Positions 6,036-7,792 of a stretch of 7,792 nucleotides of DNA are shown one piece after another (the stretch's first letter is position 1; each line of letters opens with the position of its first letter). Where the stretch lies: the NCBI GenBank assembly GCA_964642045.1, contig CAZXLZ010000058.1, positions 1 through 7,792 on the forward strand, read 5' to 3'. A model generated the notes under the pieces. That model did not search any database and was not told where the DNA came from. It saw nothing but the letters and a program-made list of their open reading frames with translations. The DNA is from RGIG5057 sp964642045 (GTDB lineage Bacteria; Bacillota; Clostridia; TANB77; CAG-465). Position numbers and translations under genes: made by a program.

Positions 6036-6072
6036 ATATAAAGAGCACTTCTTTACGAAGTACTCTTTATAT
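6036..6072. terminator. Hairpin between converging transcripts, overlapping the glycosyltransferase stop codon
   Basis: ATATAAAGAG (6036-6045) pairs with CTCTTTATAT (6063-6072) and, past one C-A mismatch, ACTTC (6047-6051) pairs with GAAGT (6057-6061) around a TTTAC loop. The glycosyltransferase stop codon (6053-6055) lies in the loop. T-rich sequence follows on the plus side (TATTTTCT) and less so on the minus side. It is probably a modest bidirectional terminator. Confidence 0.55.
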
Positions 6073-7153
6073 TTTCTATATATTTTAAATTATTTTTTAT
6101 TCTAGTATCATCTTTTGATATTTCTAAGGCTTTCTTACAGCAAAGTATAGATTCATCATATTTTTCAATATTGTAATATGCAATTGACATCATATCATAA
6201 GGATAACTTCCCCAAGCTTTAGGATCAGTTATATATGATGCAAGTCTATTAGTTATTTTTAAAGCTTCGTTTGTAAAATATATGCATCCATACCAGTTTT
6301 TTTCTAAATATAGGACTTCAGCTATCTCTATATAGCTTTCTCTTAAATGTGGAGCTTCAAGTATAGCTCTGTATAAAAAGTGTTTAGCTTCATTAATATT
6401 ATTTTTTGCTATATAAGCTCTGGCAATATATCTCATTGATGCAGCTCTTTCATCTTTCCACGTAGCAGTAGGCATATTTAAATGATGCTTTAGAGTTTCT
6501 ATGCATTTATCCCACATGCCGTAAAACATGTATTCTCTACCTAGGTAGTGCATATTACGATCATCTAGAGGATCCTCTTTTACCGACATCTCTAAAAGTG
6601 GTAGATATGACGAGCGTGATTTAGTGCTATCTGGATAGTGCTTTAACCAAAGCTTAGGAATATCTACTGTAATATAGTTTTCATCTTTTATATATTTTAA
6701 AACTTCATGAACAGGATGTGTCCATACAAATTCACCATATTTGTGAATTTTATCTGACATGAATACTACACCTTCTGTACCATCATCATTAAAACTCCAA
6801 GTGTATTTATATCTTGCTCTTTTTGCTTCATCACTCCATGCATTTTCTAATTTTTCACGCCAATTTTCTTCAAATACCTCATCTAAATCTACACATATGC
6901 ATATATCTGTATCTTTTGGAATAAGCTTTAATGATTCATTTCTAGCTATGTCAAATCTAAATGGAGAAAAAACTTTTCTTTTTACTTTAGTTATTTTATG
7001 TTTTTTTAGCTTTTGAACAGTATTATCAGTAGATCCAGTATCCAGTACAACGATGTAGTCTGCTTCTTTCATAGAATTTACCCATCTATCTACAAATTTT
7101 TCTTCATTTTTTGCTATTGCGTACACACATATTTTATATCCTGCTTTATTCAT
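6053..7153 (-). CDS. GT2-family glycosyltransferase with C-terminal TPR-like repeats, probable modifier of the neighbouring BclA-like protein
   Basis: The 366-residue protein starts with a GT-A/GT2 domain: ICVYAIAKNEEKFVDRWV (8-25), ADYIVVLDTGSTDNT (31-45) for the nucleotide site, and the metal-binding DxD motif as VDLDE (88-92). HPVHE (146-150) and LWLKHYPDS (168-176) are typical of the acceptor half. Residues ~195-360 are helical repeats of TPR type (YLGREYMFYGMWDKCIETLK; YIARAYIAKNNINEAKHFLYRAI; SIAYYNIEKYDESILCCKKALEI). There is no signal peptide, so it should act in the cytoplasm of the mother cell. The frame extends upstream to a TTG at 7180, but GGAGG at 7163-7159 sits five bases before ATG 7153, which I take as the start. 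It lies just downstream of the collagen-like gene on the same strand. In C. difficile a similar enzyme, SgtA, is encoded beside bclA3 and acts on exosporium glycans; I did not confirm orthology. Confidence 0.88.
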   Translation of the reverse strand: MNKAGYKICVYAIAKNEEKFVDRWVNSMKEADYIVVLDTGSTDNTVQKLKKHKITKVKRKVFSPFRFDIARNESLKLIPKDTDICICVDLDEVFEENWREKLENAWSDEAKRARYKYTWSFNDDGTEGVVFMSDKIHKYGEFVWTHPVHEVLKYIKDENYITVDIPKLWLKHYPDSTKSRSSYLPLLEMSVKEDPLDDRNMHYLGREYMFYGMWDKCIETLKHHLNMPTATWKDERAASMRYIARAYIAKNNINEAKHFLYRAILEAPHLRESYIEIAEVLYLEKNWYGCIYFTNEALKITNRLASYITDPKAWGSYPYDMMSIAYYNIEKYDESILCCKKALEISKDDTRIKNNLKYIENIKSTS

Positions 7154-7158
7154 ATTTA

Positions 7159-7163
7159 CCTCC
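7159..7163 (-). promoter_or_regulatory. Shine-Dalgarno site that fixes the glycosyltransferase start
   Basis: Read on the minus strand, GGAGG followed by TAAAT precedes ATG 7153. The longer frame from TTG 7180 would begin inside the hairpin at 7171-7190 and would encode this Shine-Dalgarno as Leu-Glu-Val, so the shorter protein is preferred. Confidence 0.85.
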
Positions 7164-7170
7164 AATATGT

Positions 7171-7190
7171 AAGGCAGCAAAAGCTGCCTT
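7171..7190. other. Intercistronic hairpin between the BclA-like gene and the glycosyltransferase gene
   Basis: AAGGCAGC (7171-7178) and GCTGCCTT (7183-7190) form a perfect 8-bp GC-rich stem with a 4-nt loop (TTTT on the minus strand). It lies 36 bp after the bclA-like stop codon and 7 bp before the glycosyltransferase Shine-Dalgarno. On the minus strand no U-run follows (ACATATTGG), so it is not a classical terminator. It may protect the upstream message from 3' decay or lower expression of the second gene. Confidence 0.7.
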
Positions 7191-7226
7191 GTAGTAATTT
7201 AAAATATAAATATAATTATAGATTGT

Positions 7227-7792
7227 CTAATTAATCTTTTTTACTGATAGTGAAGCTAGATTTACAGTACCATCTGTATTGTTTACAGTAGAAGTTAAAG
7301 CTACGTCAATTGTATCTCCAGCAGCTAAGGTTACAATAGTGTTTCCACCAAAGTTTACACTTCTATTTGCTGTTAATTCTAGTGATTGTACTGTACCTGG
7401 AATATTAGTTCCATTATTTCTGATGGCAGTTGTTAAATTACCAGCATTATCTACTTCTGCTAGAACGTTGTATATCAATTCATAGTTTCCAGCTTCATTG
7501 ATAGTTATAGCATTTGGTGTAGCAGTTCCAACATTGTCACTTGTCATAACGTTTGCAAGTTCGACTTCGGTTGGATTTCCAGTAGTAGTTGTAAAAACTT
7601 GAGCAGCAGTTGAATATTTGCCACCATATGCTGATAAACCTGCATCTCCTGAAGGTCCAGTAGGCCCAGTAGGTCCGATATCACCAGTTAAACCTTGAAT
7701 ACCTTGAGGTCCAGTAGGTCCAGTAGCACCAGTAGGCCCAATAGGTCCAGTAGGACCAATATTACCAGTTAAACCTTGAATACCTTGAGGTC
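7227..7792 (-). CDS. BclA-like collagen-like exosporium glycoprotein, C-terminal part (5' end outside window)
   Basis: Read on the minus strand, the frame is open from the window edge to TAG at 7229-7227; the gene starts beyond the right end. The visible part begins with 17 Gly-X-Y triplets (7790-7638), mostly GPTGPTG and GIQGLTG, ending PSGDAG. A 136-residue C-terminal domain follows (LSAYGGKY ... ASLSVKKIN) with the BclA_C/TNF-like pattern: AYGGKYST, PNAITINEAGNYELIYNV, AIRNNGTNIPGT and IVTLAAGDTIDVAL. In BclA proteins the collagen stalk is glycosylated on Thr and the C-terminal domain trimerises into the tip of exosporium filaments. The many Thr residues in the Y and X positions fit this. 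A first Met appears only at 7547, inside the C-terminal domain, so it is not the start. The promoter lies outside the window; a late mother-cell sigma factor would be expected but cannot be seen. Confidence 0.92.
   Translation of the reverse strand, partial: PQGIQGLTGNIGPTGPIGPTGATGPTGPQGIQGLTGDIGPTGPTGPSGDAGLSAYGGKYSTAAQVFTTTTGNPTEVELANVMTSDNVGTATPNAITINEAGNYELIYNVLAEVDNAGNLTTAIRNNGTNIPGTVQSLELTANRSVNFGGNTIVTLAAGDTIDVALTSTVNNTDGTVNLASLSVKKIN
7638..7792 (-). repeat. Collagen-coding repeat region with an 81-bp higher-order period
   Basis: The basic unit is 9 bp (one Gly-X-Y triplet). On top of it, the 29 bp at 7683-7711 recur identically at 7764-7792, 81 bp (nine triplets) away, encoding the PQGIQGLTG block twice; the repeat probably continues past the window edge. 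Such tracts change length by slippage or unequal recombination. Confidence 0.88.

Noticed and set aside
7154..7180. Nine-codon N-terminal extension of the glycosyltransferase from TTG 7180
   Set aside because: It begins within a hairpin, has no ribosome site, and contains the Shine-Dalgarno that serves ATG 7153.
7638..7792. Regular short repeats resembling a CRISPR array
   Set aside because: They are in-frame 9-bp units that encode Gly-X-Y triplets continuously into a BclA-type C-terminal domain; there are no spacers.

Overview
The window is strongly AT-rich DNA with AGA/ATA-type codon use, good Shine-Dalgarno sites and sigma-A-like promoters, as in a low-GC Firmicute. At the right edge is a collagen-like BclA-family exosporium glycoprotein next to a GT2 glycosyltransferase. 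This points to a spore-former of the class Clostridia, most likely Clostridioides difficile or another Peptostreptococcaceae member. That is an inference from gene content; no search was run.

Layout. (1) 1-355: the end of a probable NUDIX hydrolase and its intrinsic terminator. (2) 455-1186: an XRE-type regulator carrying a transmembrane segment and an extracytoplasmic domain. (3) 1223-3399: a near-consensus promoter, a short structured leader with a strong terminator, and a 681-residue fusion of a MATE efflux pump with a cytidylate-kinase-like domain. The leader can form two mutually exclusive folds and is best explained as a guanidine-IV (mepA-type) ON riboswitch. (4) 3591-4892: a self-contained unit of promoter, two genes of unknown function and terminator. 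The first protein carries an internal duplication. (5) 4898-5979: a doubtful micro-ORF, a DUF3592-like two-TM membrane protein, a long hairpin, and what looks like a gene remnant. (6) 6053-7792, minus strand: the BclA-like collagen protein (5' end outside the window) followed by the glycosyltransferase, converging on the plus-strand genes.

How the genes relate. The bclA-like gene and the glycosyltransferase form a plausible substrate/enzyme pair for coating the spore surface. The leader and the MATE fusion form a plausible ligand-sensing efflux unit, with guanidinium as the favoured ligand. The membrane-anchored regulator next to it ends 37 bp before that promoter and could sense an outside signal, but nothing in the sequence shows that it controls the pump. 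The two-gene unit at 3673-4843 is the least explained coding material. No tRNA, rRNA, CRISPR array, IS element or integrase was seen.
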